A stretch of 64,000 nt of DNA from Microbacterium sp. UFMG61 (GTDB taxonomy: Bacteria > Actinomycetota > Actinomycetes > Actinomycetales > Microbacteriaceae): positions 26,040-90,039 of the forward strand of contig NZ_JACAFP010000001.1 of NCBI RefSeq assembly GCF_015354505.1. Reading direction: 5' to 3'. The number at the start of each line of letters is the position of its first letter. The first letter of the stretch is position 1. Below are positions 34,356 through 42,849 of this stretch, piece after piece. The notes below the pieces were generated by a model. The model did not search any database. It was not told the origin of the DNA and saw only the letters and a list, made by a program, of their open reading frames with translations. The position numbers were made by a program, and so were the translations under genes.

Positions 34356-34496
34356 GGATCGATTATGTCGCGACCCCCGCCCGGCATCCGCCCGGGAAAA
34401 CCCAGGCCGTTCCTGTCAGGGTCGGCGGGTCGTACCTCGACCCGCCGGGTTGGGCACGGATGGTCCCCGTTTTCCGACGAGAGACACGCCGCGACG

Positions 34497-35717
34497 TCAG
34501 CTCACCGCGGTGAGCCGCCGCTCCGCGAGCAGCGGCACGGCGACCTCGCGCGCGGCGCGGCGTGCGGTCGTGACGGCTCCGACCGACACGACCTCAGCAC
34601 CGAGCGTCGAGGCGAGGATCTCGGGTGCCGGCAGGTGCAGCTCGGTCGGCAACACCTCGCGCGCGGCGGAGACGACGGGTGCGACGCTCTCGGCGACAGC
34701 GCCGCACACGATGACGCGCAAGGGGTCGTACATGCTGCCGAGCACGCCGACCACGCGGGCGAGCGTCGCGCCGACGCGCGACGTCGCGAGCAGTGCGTCG
34801 ACATCGCCCGAGGCTGCCGCCGTCAGCACGATCCGCGGGTCCACCCGCTTCTCGGCCGCGAGTCGGCCGATCGCCGAGTCCGGGTCGATCTCTGCGCTGG
34901 CGACGGCGGCCCGCACCTCGTCCTGCAGGGCGTAGCTCAGGCCGAAGGCTGATCCGACCCCCACGATGTGGTCGAACACGATGCCCTCGCCGACCCCGCC
35001 GTGCGCGCCGTGCAGCACGTGGCCGTCGACGACGACGCCCCCTCCGAAGCGCTCGCCGGCGAGCAGGGCGACGTAGTCGCGGCATCCGACCGCCGCCCCC
35101 ACCGATCCTTCGGCGATCGCGGCGAGCTGTGCGTCGTTCTTGATCTCGACGGCGGGCGCCCAGTCGGCCAGCGCCTCGGCGAGGCCCGGATTCGTGCGCT
35201 CCCAGAAGCCGTCGGGATGCGGGGGAGAGATGCCCGCGCGGTTCACCGGCGCCGCGACGCCGACGCAGATCGCGAGAATCGACTCGTGCGAGACGTCCGC
35301 CTCGGCGAGCGCCTGCTCCATCTGTTCGAGGATCGTCGCACGCCGTGTCGATGCCGACTGGGTCGAGTCGATGTCGGTGCGGTGGTGCACGAGAGTGCGG
35401 TCGAGCAGGTCGGCGATCGTCACGGCGACGTGGTTGTCACCGGCATCCACGCCGATCACCACGCCGAGATCGGATGCCAGCACGAAACGTCGTGCGGGCC
35501 GCCCGGCGCGGTAGCTCCCTGCTGCTCGCGCATTGGGCAGTTCGTGCAGCACCTCGGCGCGGACGAGCGTGTCGATCGCGTCGATCGCGGTGGAGCGGGT
35601 CAGCGAGGTGGCGGCCATGACCTCGGTCGCAGTGAACTCGCCTGCCGTCCACGCGAAGTCGAGCACGGTGCCGACGCTCGCGCGTCCGGTGCCGAGACCT
35701 GCGGATACTTCTGTCAC
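34497..35717 (-). CDS. ROK-family transcriptional repressor
   Basis: A 406-residue ROK regulator. The N-terminal winged HTH is GEFTATEVMAATSLTRSTAIDAIDTLVRAEVL; the ROK ATPase-like domain starts near residue 88 (GVVIGVDAGDNHVAVTIADL). The zinc-binding CXCGXXGC(L/V)E stretch of canonical ROK proteins is missing: GAHGGVGEGIVFDHIVG stands in its place, so it has lost that site. A GTG start at 35717 with GAGG before it gives the normal length. It is divergent from the alpha-glucoside operon and is its likely sugar-responsive regulator. Confidence 0.88.
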   Translation of the reverse strand: MTEVSAGLGTGRASVGTVLDFAWTAGEFTATEVMAATSLTRSTAIDAIDTLVRAEVLHELPNARAAGSYRAGRPARRFVLASDLGVVIGVDAGDNHVAVTIADLLDRTLVHHRTDIDSTQSASTRRATILEQMEQALAEADVSHESILAICVGVAAPVNRAGISPPHPDGFWERTNPGLAEALADWAPAVEIKNDAQLAAIAEGSVGAAVGCRDYVALLAGERFGGGVVVDGHVLHGAHGGVGEGIVFDHIVGVGSAFGLSYALQDEVRAAVASAEIDPDSAIGRLAAEKRVDPRIVLTAAASGDVDALLATSRVGATLARVVGVLGSMYDPLRVIVCGAVAESVAPVVSAAREVLPTELHLPAPEILASTLGAEVVSVGAVTTARRAAREVAVPLLAERRLTAVS

Positions 35718-35764
35718 GGGTCTTGACCTCACTCTCGTCCAGATGAGAGAGTACCGTTCATCGA

Positions 35765-35789
35765 AGTAAATTCGCTCACTAGATTTAGT
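35765..35789. promoter_or_regulatory. AT-rich inverted repeat, candidate ROK operator
   Basis: AGTAAAT (35765-35771) and ATTTAGT (35783-35789) form an inverted repeat with one mismatch in the gap between the ROK gene and the binding-protein gene. AT-rich TTAGTAAATT-type palindromes are typical ROK operators. It is 30 bases before the GTG of the binding-protein gene. Confidence 0.45.
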
Positions 35790-35818
35790 CTGCGGATCTA
35801 CAGGACGAAAGGACAACG

Positions 35819-37144
35819 GTGTCTCCGAAATCTCCATCCCCGGTGCGAATCGTGGCCGGCGCGGCCGCGCTCGTGCTGGTCGGGGCCGGGCTGGCCGGCT
35901 GCTCGACGTCAGGCGGTGCCGAGACGATCCGCTTCACGTTCAACAAGCGTGAGGCGATCGGTTTCATGACCGATCTGGTCTCTCAGTTCAACTCGTCGCA
36001 GAGCGACGTGCGTGTCGAGATCGACACGTCGGGTCCCGACGTCATCTCGGCGAGCTTCGTGCGGGGCAACCCGCCGGACCTCATCCTCGGCAACTACAAC
36101 TATGAGATCGCGCGCTTCGTGCAGCGGTGCGCCATGAGCGATCTCTCCGGCACGGATGCCGCGGCATCCGTCCGCGACGACCTGCAGCCGCTCATGGATC
36201 AGTACGGCTCGTGCGAGGGCCGCACCAGCGCCCTGCCGTACTCGGTGATGGCCGCATCGGTCATCTACAACAAGGAGATCTTCGACGCTCAGGGGCTCGA
36301 GGTGCCGCAGACCTGGGACGAGCTGATCGCCGTGTGCGACCAGCTGAAGGAGGCGGGCATCGACCCGTTCTACGCGACCTTCAAGGACGACTGGACGGTC
36401 GGTCAGGGCTGGTACGACTACTCGATCGGCGGCTCGGTCGACACGATCGAGTTCTTCGACGCGATGGCCGAGGAGGGGGCTTCCGTCGGTCCCGACTCTC
36501 CCGTCTCGTTCGAGCAGGACTTCGCCGAGCCCATGGAGCAGATGATGCAGCTCGCTGACGGCTATACGAACGAGGATGCTGCGAGCCGCGGATACGGCGA
36601 CGGCAACCTCGCCTTCAGCAAGGGCGAGGCCGCGATGTACATGCAGGGCCCCTGGGCCTTCAGCGAGATCGCCAAGACGGCGCCCGACCTCGAACTGGGC
36701 ACCTTCCCGCTGCCGATGACCGATGACCCCGCCGACCTCGGCGTGCGCGTCAACATGGACCTGGGCGCCATGATCCCCGAAGGATCCACGCACCAGGAGG
36801 CGGCCCGGGAGTTCCTCGAGTACCTCTACCTGCCCGAGAACATCGAGGCGTACAACGAGTCGCAGCTCGGCTTCACGCCGACGAAAGACGCCCCGGCTCC
36901 GAATGACCCGCGCATCGAGGGGATGATCGAGTACTACGAGAACGGCCAGATCTATCAGGGGCCCTCGGTGCTCGTACCCAAGACGATCCCGGTGATGAAC
37001 TACGCCCAGGCGATGGCGCTGGGTGCCTCCACCACCTCGACGCTGCGCACCATGGACGCGGACTGGGCACGCATCGCCTTCCGCGCGCCGATTCCCAAGA
37101 CCGATGATGCGGCATCCGGCGAGACAGAGGAGTCCGCACCGTGA
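35819..37144 (+). CDS. Sugar ABC transporter substrate-binding lipoprotein
   Basis: A 441-residue family-1 (MalE-type) solute-binding protein. It has a lipoprotein signal with the lipobox LAGC (VGAGLAGCSTSGG) near residue 26, then the binding fold (RGNPPDLILGNYNYEIARF, IYNKEIFDAQGLEVPQTWDE, GEAAMYMQGPWAF). It collects an oligosaccharide at the outer face of the membrane for the two permeases downstream. It starts with GTG and overlaps the first permease by four bases. With the GH13 glucosidase downstream the substrate is probably maltose, isomaltose, trehalose or sucrose-like alpha-glucosides. Confidence 0.9.
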   Translation: MSPKSPSPVRIVAGAAALVLVGAGLAGCSTSGGAETIRFTFNKREAIGFMTDLVSQFNSSQSDVRVEIDTSGPDVISASFVRGNPPDLILGNYNYEIARFVQRCAMSDLSGTDAAASVRDDLQPLMDQYGSCEGRTSALPYSVMAASVIYNKEIFDAQGLEVPQTWDELIAVCDQLKEAGIDPFYATFKDDWTVGQGWYDYSIGGSVDTIEFFDAMAEEGASVGPDSPVSFEQDFAEPMEQMMQLADGYTNEDAASRGYGDGNLAFSKGEAAMYMQGPWAFSEIAKTAPDLELGTFPLPMTDDPADLGVRVNMDLGAMIPEGSTHQEAAREFLEYLYLPENIEAYNESQLGFTPTKDAPAPNDPRIEGMIEYYENGQIYQGPSVLVPKTIPVMNYAQAMALGASTTSTLRTMDADWARIAFRAPIPKTDDAASGETEESAP

Positions 37145-38097
37145 GCACCACCACCACCTCGAACACCACGAGGCCGAACAGCCCGACGACCGACACGACG
37201 TCGATCGTCACGGGGCAGGGGCGCAAGCTCCACCGTCGCAAGGGGCGCGTCGAACCCATCTACTACCTGTTCCTGCTGCCGACGCTCGTGATCTTCACGC
37301 TGGCGATCACGGTTCCGGCCGTCATGGGCATCTTCTTCAGCTTCACCGACTCGATCGGCATCGGCGAGTGGAGCTTCAGCGGACTGACCAACTACATCGC
37401 GATGTTCAGCGATCCGGCCATCCTGCAGAGCTACCTGTTCACGTTCGGGTTCTCGATCGCCACGGTGATCACGGTCAACGTGATCGCGTTCCTGCTCGCG
37501 GTGGGGCTGACCTCGCGCATCCGGTTCAAGACGGGCCTGCGCACGATCTTCGTGATCCCGATGGTGATCTCGGGCATCATCATCGCCTACGTCTTCAACT
37601 TCCTGTTCTCGAACTCGCTCCCCGCCGCGGGTGCCGCCGCCGGTATCCCATGGCTCGAGACGAGCCTTCTCGCCAATCCCGACCTGGCCTGGGTCGCGAT
37701 CGTGATCGTCACCGCCTGGCAGGCCGTGCCCGGCGCTCTCTTGATCTACATCGCAGGGCTCCTGTCGGTTCCCAGCGAGGTCTACGAGGCTGCGAGCATC
37801 GACGGCGCGAGCAGGACGCAGCAGCTGACCCGCATCACGATCCCGCTGGTCGCGGGGTACGTGGTGATCAACGTGATCCTCGGATTCAAGGGGTTCCTCA
37901 ACGCCTACGACATCATCGTCGGACTCACCAACGGCGGCCCCGGCACCTCGACCCGCAGCGTCGCGATGACGATCATCGCGGGCTTCAACGGCGGCGACTA
38001 CGCCTACCAGATGGCGAACGCGACGATCTTCTTCATCGTCGCCGTGCTCATCTCCCTGCTGCAGCTCTCGCTGACCCGCGGAAGGAACACACTCTGA
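37141..38097 (+). CDS. Sugar ABC transporter permease (MalF-like)
   Basis: A 318-residue permease with six membrane helices. It starts after a Thr-rich cytoplasmic segment; LPTLVIFTLAITVPAVMGIFFSF is the first helix, and the ATPase-contacting EAA loop is EVYEAASIDGASRTQQLTRITIPL near residue 220. The start overlaps the binding-protein stop (ATGA) and the stop overlaps the next permease (TGATG), so all three are in one operon. No ATPase gene is present, so it probably shares MsmK-like ATPase encoded elsewhere. Confidence 0.92.
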   Translation: MSTTTTSNTTRPNSPTTDTTSIVTGQGRKLHRRKGRVEPIYYLFLLPTLVIFTLAITVPAVMGIFFSFTDSIGIGEWSFSGLTNYIAMFSDPAILQSYLFTFGFSIATVITVNVIAFLLAVGLTSRIRFKTGLRTIFVIPMVISGIIIAYVFNFLFSNSLPAAGAAAGIPWLETSLLANPDLAWVAIVIVTAWQAVPGALLIYIAGLLSVPSEVYEAASIDGASRTQQLTRITIPLVAGYVVINVILGFKGFLNAYDIIVGLTNGGPGTSTRSVAMTIIAGFNGGDYAYQMANATIFFIVAVLISLLQLSLTRGRNTL

Positions 38098-38975
38098 TGT
38101 CGACGCAGACACTCACCACCATCCCGGCCTCGGGCAAGAAGCCCCGCACTCGCATGGAGCGCGTCAACTGGTCGACCACGATCATCCTGATCCTGTGCGC
38201 CGTGACCGTGCTGCTGCCGCTGTACGTCACGCTCTCGATGGCCTTCAAGACGACCGGTCAGGCCGTCGACGGCAACGCGTTCTCGCTGCCGGCCCCCTTC
38301 AGCATCGACGGCTTCGTCGAAGCATGGAACCTCACGAAGTTCCCGGTCGGCGCGGGCATCTCGCTGCTCGTCACGGCCGGAACGGTGATCGCGACGATCG
38401 TGCTCGCGGCCTTCGCGTCGTACGCGATCGTCCGCAACTGGGACCACCGCCTCTTCCGCTGGTCGTTCTTCTACCTGCTGGCCGCGATGTTCATCCCCTT
38501 CCCGGTTGTGGCGCTGCCGCAGATCCAGCTGACCGGACGCGTCGGACTGGACAATCCGTTCGGCGTGATCATCCTCGCGACCATGTTCCAGCTCAGCTTC
38601 AGCGTGCTGCTCTTCACGGCGTTCCTGCGGTCGATCCCGCTCGAGCTCGAAGAGAGCGCCCGCATGGACGGGGCCTCGACGTGGCAGACGTTCTGGCAGC
38701 TGATCTTCCCGCTGCTCGCACCCATGAGCGCCACGGTCGGCATCTTCGCCTTCCTCTACGCCTGGAACGACTTCATGATGCCGTCGCTGATCATCTCGGA
38801 CCCTGCGATGCAGACGCTGCCGGTGCGGCAGAACCTGTTCCAGACTCAGTTCAGCAACAACTACAACGTGTCGTTCGCCTCGTACCTCATGGCGATGGCC
38901 CCGGCGATCCTCGCCTACCTGTTCACGCAGCGCTTCGTCATGGAGGGCGTGACGCAGGGCGCCGTCAAGGGCTGA
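38097..38975 (+). CDS. Sugar ABC transporter permease (MalG-like)
   Basis: A 292-residue permease with six membrane helices. The EAA loop is LEESARMDGASTWQTFWQLIFPLL near residue 180-203, and FAFLYAWNDFMMPSLII is the MalG-type fifth helix region. It overlaps the upstream permease by TGATG. After its stop a hairpin and REP-like repeats occupy 38977-39087 before the glucosidase gene, so part of the transcription may end there. Confidence 0.92.
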   Translation: MSTQTLTTIPASGKKPRTRMERVNWSTTIILILCAVTVLLPLYVTLSMAFKTTGQAVDGNAFSLPAPFSIDGFVEAWNLTKFPVGAGISLLVTAGTVIATIVLAAFASYAIVRNWDHRLFRWSFFYLLAAMFIPFPVVALPQIQLTGRVGLDNPFGVIILATMFQLSFSVLLFTAFLRSIPLELEESARMDGASTWQTFWQLIFPLLAPMSATVGIFAFLYAWNDFMMPSLIISDPAMQTLPVRQNLFQTQFSNNYNVSFASYLMAMAPAILAYLFTQRFVMEGVTQGAVKG

Positions 38976-38976
38976 C

Positions 38977-39087
38977 GCTTCGACAGGCTCAGCGACCCAT
39001 CGGTCCCTGAGCCTGTCGAAGGGTCGCCCTCTGGGTCCCTGAGCCTGTCGCAGGGCCGACCTCTGGGTCCCTGAGCCTGTCGAAGGG
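38977..39087. repeat. REP-like array between permease and glucosidase genes
   Basis: Three copies of GGTCCCTGAGCCTGTCGAAG (start 39002, 39034, 39066; the middle one has CAGGG for AAGGG) occur with an exact 32-base period. A fourth, inverted copy (38977-38998) faces the first and pairs over 20 bases with one mismatch and a very short loop. The array follows the permease stop and may stabilise or end the upstream message. The same element lies inside the E2 gene and near 59.2 kb. Confidence 0.85.
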
Positions 39088-39137
39088 CCGCAGACCACAC
39101 ACACCGCAGACCGCAACACAAAGGAGCAACACCCCTC

Positions 39138-40820
39138 ATGACCGATGCGCTTCTCACCGAGACCCGCGACGACACGACGGCAGCATGGTGGCGACAGGCC
39201 GCCGTGTATCAGATCTACCCCCGCAGCTTCGCGGACGCGAACGGCGACGGACTCGGCGACATCCCGGGCATCGTCTCGCGGGCCGACTACCTGCAGCAAC
39301 TCGGCATCGATGCGGTGTGGCTGAGCCCGTTCTACCCCTCGGCTCTGGCCGACGGCGGCTACGACGTGGCCGACTACCGCAATGTCGATCCGCGCCTGGG
39401 CACGCTCGAGGACTTCGACGAGATGGTCGCCGCTCTGCACGAACGGGGCATCCGCGTCGTCGTCGACATCGTGCCGAACCATTCGTCCGACCTGCACGAG
39501 TGGTTCCAGGAGGCGCTCGCCGCAGGCCGCGGCTCGGCCGCCCGTGAGCGGTACATCTTCCGCGAGGGGTCCGGGCCCGACGGCGCCGAGCCGCCCACCG
39601 ACTGGACCGCCGCGTTCGGAGGCTCGGCGTGGGAGCGGGTGGCCGACGGTCAGTGGTTCCTGCACAGCTTCGCCCCCGAGCAGCCCGACCTCAACTGGGA
39701 TCACCCCGAGGTGCGGGAGGACTTCCTGACCACCCTGCGCTTCTGGTCGGACCGCGGTGTCGACGGCTTCCGCATCGACGTGGCGCACATGCTGACCAAG
39801 GACCTCAGCGAGCCGCTGCCCAGCACCGCCGAGCTCGAGCTGCTGCCGCACGACGGCAACCACCCGCTGCACGACCGCGATGACGTGCACGAGGTCTACG
39901 CCGAGTGGCGTCGGGTCTTCAACGAGTACGACCCGCCCCGCACGGCGGTGGCCGAGGCGTGGGTGAGCACCCCCGAGCGTCGGGCCAAGTACGCGTCGGC
40001 CGAGGGCCTCGGTCAGGCGTTCAACTTCGACCTGCTCGTCGCCGACTTCGACGCGACGCAGTTCCGCACGATCATCGCCGACAACCTGGCGCAGGCGCGC
40101 GAGACCGGGTCGTCGACGACCTGGGTGCTCTCGAACCATGACGTCACACGTCATGCCACGCGATACGGACTCGCGCAGCTGGCCGGTCGCAAGGGCGTCA
40201 AGCAGGGCGTCGAGTGGGTCGCCGCCGGCGGACCGGCCGACCAGCTCGACCGCGAACTCGGGCTCCGTCGGGCGCACGCCGCGACGCTGCTGCTGCTCGG
40301 CCTGCCCGGCAGCACCTACCTGTATCAGGGCGAGGAGCTCGGCCTGCAGGAGGTCGCCGAGATCGGACCCGACGATCGCCAGGACCCCGCGTTCTTCCGC
40401 GGGGCGGAGTTCGACGGACTCGGGCGCGACGGATGCCGCGTGCCGCTGCCGTGGACGGCATCCGGGTCGTCCTTCGGGTTCGGCGCGGGCGATGCGCACC
40501 TGCCGCAGCCGGAATGGTTCGCCGAGTATGCGGTCGACGTCGAGGAGGCTGACCCGTCGTCGACGCTGTCGCTCTACCGCGAGGCATTGCGCCTGCGCCG
40601 CGAACTGCAGACCGACGAGAGCCTCGAGTGGATCGAGACCGGACGCACCGATGTGCTGCGCTTCGCTCGCCCGAACGGCTGGCAGATCGTGACGAACTTC
40701 GGCTCGGAGCCTTTCGACCTCGGGGCTGATGCGGCGGATGTCGTGCTCGGCTCGGTCGAGGCCGGCGCCGTGCCGGCTGATTCGACCGTCTGGATCGCGC
40801 CGGCGGGTCTGACCCGCTGA
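39138..40820 (+). CDS. GH13 alpha-glucosidase
   Basis: A 560-residue GH13 enzyme. It starts AAVYQIYPRSFADANGDGLGDIPGI, has the nucleophile Asp in GFRIDVAHML near residue 213, the acid Glu in AVAEAWV near 271, and the transition-state Asp in LSNHDVTRH near 333. VVDIVPNHSSDLHEWF is the first conserved region. It hydrolyses terminal alpha-1,4 or 1,6 glucosidic bonds in the cytoplasm after import. It is preceded by AAGGAG at 11 bases. Being the last gene of the ROK-controlled locus, it degrades what the ABC system brings in. Confidence 0.93.
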   Translation: MTDALLTETRDDTTAAWWRQAAVYQIYPRSFADANGDGLGDIPGIVSRADYLQQLGIDAVWLSPFYPSALADGGYDVADYRNVDPRLGTLEDFDEMVAALHERGIRVVVDIVPNHSSDLHEWFQEALAAGRGSAARERYIFREGSGPDGAEPPTDWTAAFGGSAWERVADGQWFLHSFAPEQPDLNWDHPEVREDFLTTLRFWSDRGVDGFRIDVAHMLTKDLSEPLPSTAELELLPHDGNHPLHDRDDVHEVYAEWRRVFNEYDPPRTAVAEAWVSTPERRAKYASAEGLGQAFNFDLLVADFDATQFRTIIADNLAQARETGSSTTWVLSNHDVTRHATRYGLAQLAGRKGVKQGVEWVAAGGPADQLDRELGLRRAHAATLLLLGLPGSTYLYQGEELGLQEVAEIGPDDRQDPAFFRGAEFDGLGRDGCRVPLPWTASGSSFGFGAGDAHLPQPEWFAEYAVDVEEADPSSTLSLYREALRLRRELQTDESLEWIETGRTDVLRFARPNGWQIVTNFGSEPFDLGADAADVVLGSVEAGAVPADSTVWIAPAGLTR

Positions 40821-40845
40821 GGCGTCTCGTCTCGTCGCTGCGCTC

Positions 40846-40883
40846 CTCGCTCAACGACCGGGCACTTCCGGTCGTTGAGCGAG
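40846..40883 (+). terminator. REP-like hairpin after the glucosidase gene
   Basis: CTCGCTCAACGACCGG (40846-40861) pairs perfectly over 16 bases with CCGGTCGTTGAGCGAG (40868-40883), loop GCACTT. Flanking CGTCTCG/GAGGCGAG extend the pairing. It is a copy of the GGTCGTTGAGCGAG repeat family and probably terminates the glucosidase operon. It lies immediately before the Zur-like promoter of znuA. Confidence 0.7.
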
Positions 40884-40906
40884 CGCAGTGAGGCGAGCCG
40901 CTCGAT

Positions 40907-40936
40907 TTGATAATGGTTCTCATTAGCTCGTACACT
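40907..40936 (+). promoter_or_regulatory. znuA promoter with Zur-like box
   Basis: A -35 TTGATA (40907-40912) and a -10 TACACT (40931-40936) are separated by 18 bases. Between them TAATG-GTTCT-CATTA (40911-40925) is a perfect 5-5-5 inverted repeat, similar in size and AT content to actinobacterial Zur boxes, and would block the polymerase when bound. The start codon lies 6 bases after the -10, so the transcript is leaderless. Confidence 0.7.
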
Positions 40937-40942
40937 GAAGCA

Positions 40943-41956
40943 ATGAAGAAGCCCGTCCTCGCCCTCGCCTTCGTGTCCGCCGCCGCTCTCGCGCTCGCCG
41001 GATGCTCCTCGACCCCCGCCGCGGGGGAGGGCGATGCCGACGGCACGATCCAGGTCGTGGCGAGCACCAACGTCTACGGCTCACTCGCCGCGCAGATCGG
41101 CGGCGACCGCGTCGAGGTCGAGTCGATCATCACCTCGGCATCACAGGACCCGCACTCGTACGAGGCATCGGCACGCGACCGTCTGACGGTGAAGGATGCC
41201 GATCTCGTGATCGAGAACGGCGGTGGCTACGACTCGTTCATCGACACGCTGCTGCAGGATGCCGGCGACGTGCACGTCGTGACGGCCGTCGAGTCGTCGC
41301 ACGACTACCCGGGCAACGAGGGCCACGCCGACGAGGAGCACGCTGAGGACGAGCATGCCGCCGAAGAGGAGGCTCACGACCACGAGCACGCCGAGGGCGA
41401 AGAGGGTCACGAGGGCCACGATCACATCGAGGGCTTCAACGAGCACGTCTGGTTCGACCCGCACACGATGGTGCACGTGGTCGAGGCGATCGCCGCCGAG
41501 CTCTCGGCGATCGACCCTGACGGCGAGGCCGACTTCACGGCCAACGCCGAGAAGATCACGGCCGACCTCGAGGGCTTCGAGGCCGAGCTCGAGACGATCA
41601 AGACGGATGCCGCCGGTGCGAATGTCATCATCACCGAGCCGCTTCCCGGTTACATCGCCGCCGCTGCCGGGCTCACCGACGTCACGCCCGAGGGCTTCGC
41701 CGAGTCGGTCGAGGAGGGCACCGATGTCGCGCCCGCGACCCTGCTCGCCACACTGCAGGAGATCGAGGGCGGCGAGGTCACGGCCGTGCTGACCAACGCG
41801 CAGACCGGCGGTGCCGAGACGCAGCGCGTGGAGGATGCCGCGACGGATGCCGGAATCCCGGTTGTCGCGTTCACGGAGCTCCTGCCTGACGGATCGTCGT
41901 ACTCTGAGTGGATGAGTGACGCGATCCAGAGCCTCGCCGACGCCCTCCAGTCGTGA
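40943..41956 (+). CDS. znuA: Zinc ABC transporter substrate-binding lipoprotein
   Basis: A 337-residue ZnuA-type (cluster A-I) binding protein. The signal peptide ends in ALAGCSS (lipobox). Metal-binding histidines are in DPHSYEASARDR and EHVWFDPHTMVHV, with an acidic/His-rich loop (HADEEHAEDEHAAEEE and further His-Asp-His repeats) at about residues 128-165, the hallmark of zinc carriers. The final Asp motif is in FTELLPDGSSYSEW. It delivers zinc to the ZnuB permease. Start at 40943 follows the predicted -10 by 6 bases and the gene overlaps znuC by GTGA. Confidence 0.9.
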   Translation: MKKPVLALAFVSAAALALAGCSSTPAAGEGDADGTIQVVASTNVYGSLAAQIGGDRVEVESIITSASQDPHSYEASARDRLTVKDADLVIENGGGYDSFIDTLLQDAGDVHVVTAVESSHDYPGNEGHADEEHAEDEHAAEEEAHDHEHAEGEEGHEGHDHIEGFNEHVWFDPHTMVHVVEAIAAELSAIDPDGEADFTANAEKITADLEGFEAELETIKTDAAGANVIITEPLPGYIAAAAGLTDVTPEGFAESVEEGTDVAPATLLATLQEIEGGEVTAVLTNAQTGGAETQRVEDAATDAGIPVVAFTELLPDGSSYSEWMSDAIQSLADALQS

Positions 41957-42849
41957 GTGGGGGCCCTCGACACGATCAGGGACCCACGGGACCAGCCCGA
42001 GGCTCTTCGGGTGACGGGCGAGACAGTCACGGCCGCAGACCGGTGCTCGAGGTGCGCGGCGCCGCGCTCAGCCGCGGCGACCGTGAACTCTGGTCGGGTC
42101 TCGACCTGACGGTCGAGCCGGGCGAGTTCATCGCCGTTCTCGGGCCGTCCGGCTCGGGCAAGACCACCCTCCTGCGCAGCATCCTGGGTCTGCAGGCCCT
42201 GTCCGCCGGCACGATCGAGGTCGACGGCGAGCCTGTGCGCAAGGGCAACCGTCGCATCGGGTACATCCCCCAGCAGCGCTCGCTCGCGCCCGACACGAGC
42301 ATGCGCGCTCGCGACCTCGTCGCCCTCGGCGTGCAGGGCAGCCGCTTCGGCTTCCCGATCCCGCACCGCGGCGACAAGGCCAAGGTCGACCAGCTGCTCG
42401 CCTCGGTGGGGGCCGCGCACTACGCCGACCGCCGCGTCGGACTGCTCTCGGGCGGCGAGCAGCAGCGTCTGCGCGTCGGTCAGGCGCTCGCCGACGAGCC
42501 GTCGCTGCTGCTGTGCGACGAGCCCCTGTCGAACCTCGACCTCGCGAACCAGGTCGCCGTCACCGACATCATCGACCGCCAGCGCCGTGAGCGCGACGCG
42601 GCGGTGCTGTTCGTCACGCACGATGTGAACCCCATCCTCGGCCGCGTCGACCGCATCCTGTACATCGCCGGCGGCCGATTCGTGCTGGGCACCCCCGAAG
42701 AGGTGCTGCAGACCCGCGTGCTCACCGAGCTGTACGGCACCCCGGTGTTCGTGCTGCGCGCCGGCGACCGGCTGGTGGTCGTCGGCGTACCGGATGCCGA
42801 GCCCCACCACGAGCATGCGCACGACCACGATCACGGAGGTGCCGCATGA
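41953..42849 (+). CDS. znuC: Zinc ABC transporter ATP-binding protein
   Basis: A 298-residue ABC ATPase. Walker A is LGPSGSGKTT near residue 66, the signature LSGGEQQRLRVGQALA near 160, Walker B LLLCDEPLSNLDL near 185 and the H-loop THDVNP near 220. It powers zinc import with ZnuB. The C-terminal tail HHEHAHDHDH is His rich and may hold zinc. It starts with GTG overlapping znuA and overlaps znuB by four bases (ATGA). Confidence 0.93.
   Translation: MSGGPRHDQGPTGPARGSSGDGRDSHGRRPVLEVRGAALSRGDRELWSGLDLTVEPGEFIAVLGPSGSGKTTLLRSILGLQALSAGTIEVDGEPVRKGNRRIGYIPQQRSLAPDTSMRARDLVALGVQGSRFGFPIPHRGDKAKVDQLLASVGAAHYADRRVGLLSGGEQQRLRVGQALADEPSLLLCDEPLSNLDLANQVAVTDIIDRQRRERDAAVLFVTHDVNPILGRVDRILYIAGGRFVLGTPEEVLQTRVLTELYGTPVFVLRAGDRLVVVGVPDAEPHHEHAHDHDHGGAA

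Noticed and set aside
37000..38112. Minus-strand frame opposite the MalF-like permease
   Set aside because: Shadow of the permease; Asp/Arg/His runs and no start site.
38004..40499. Very long minus-strand open frame (831 codons) across the permease, repeats and GH13 gene
   Set aside because: It lies opposite genes with clear family motifs; its composition is Arg/Asp/Gly/His low-complexity, typical of antisense frames in high-GC DNA.
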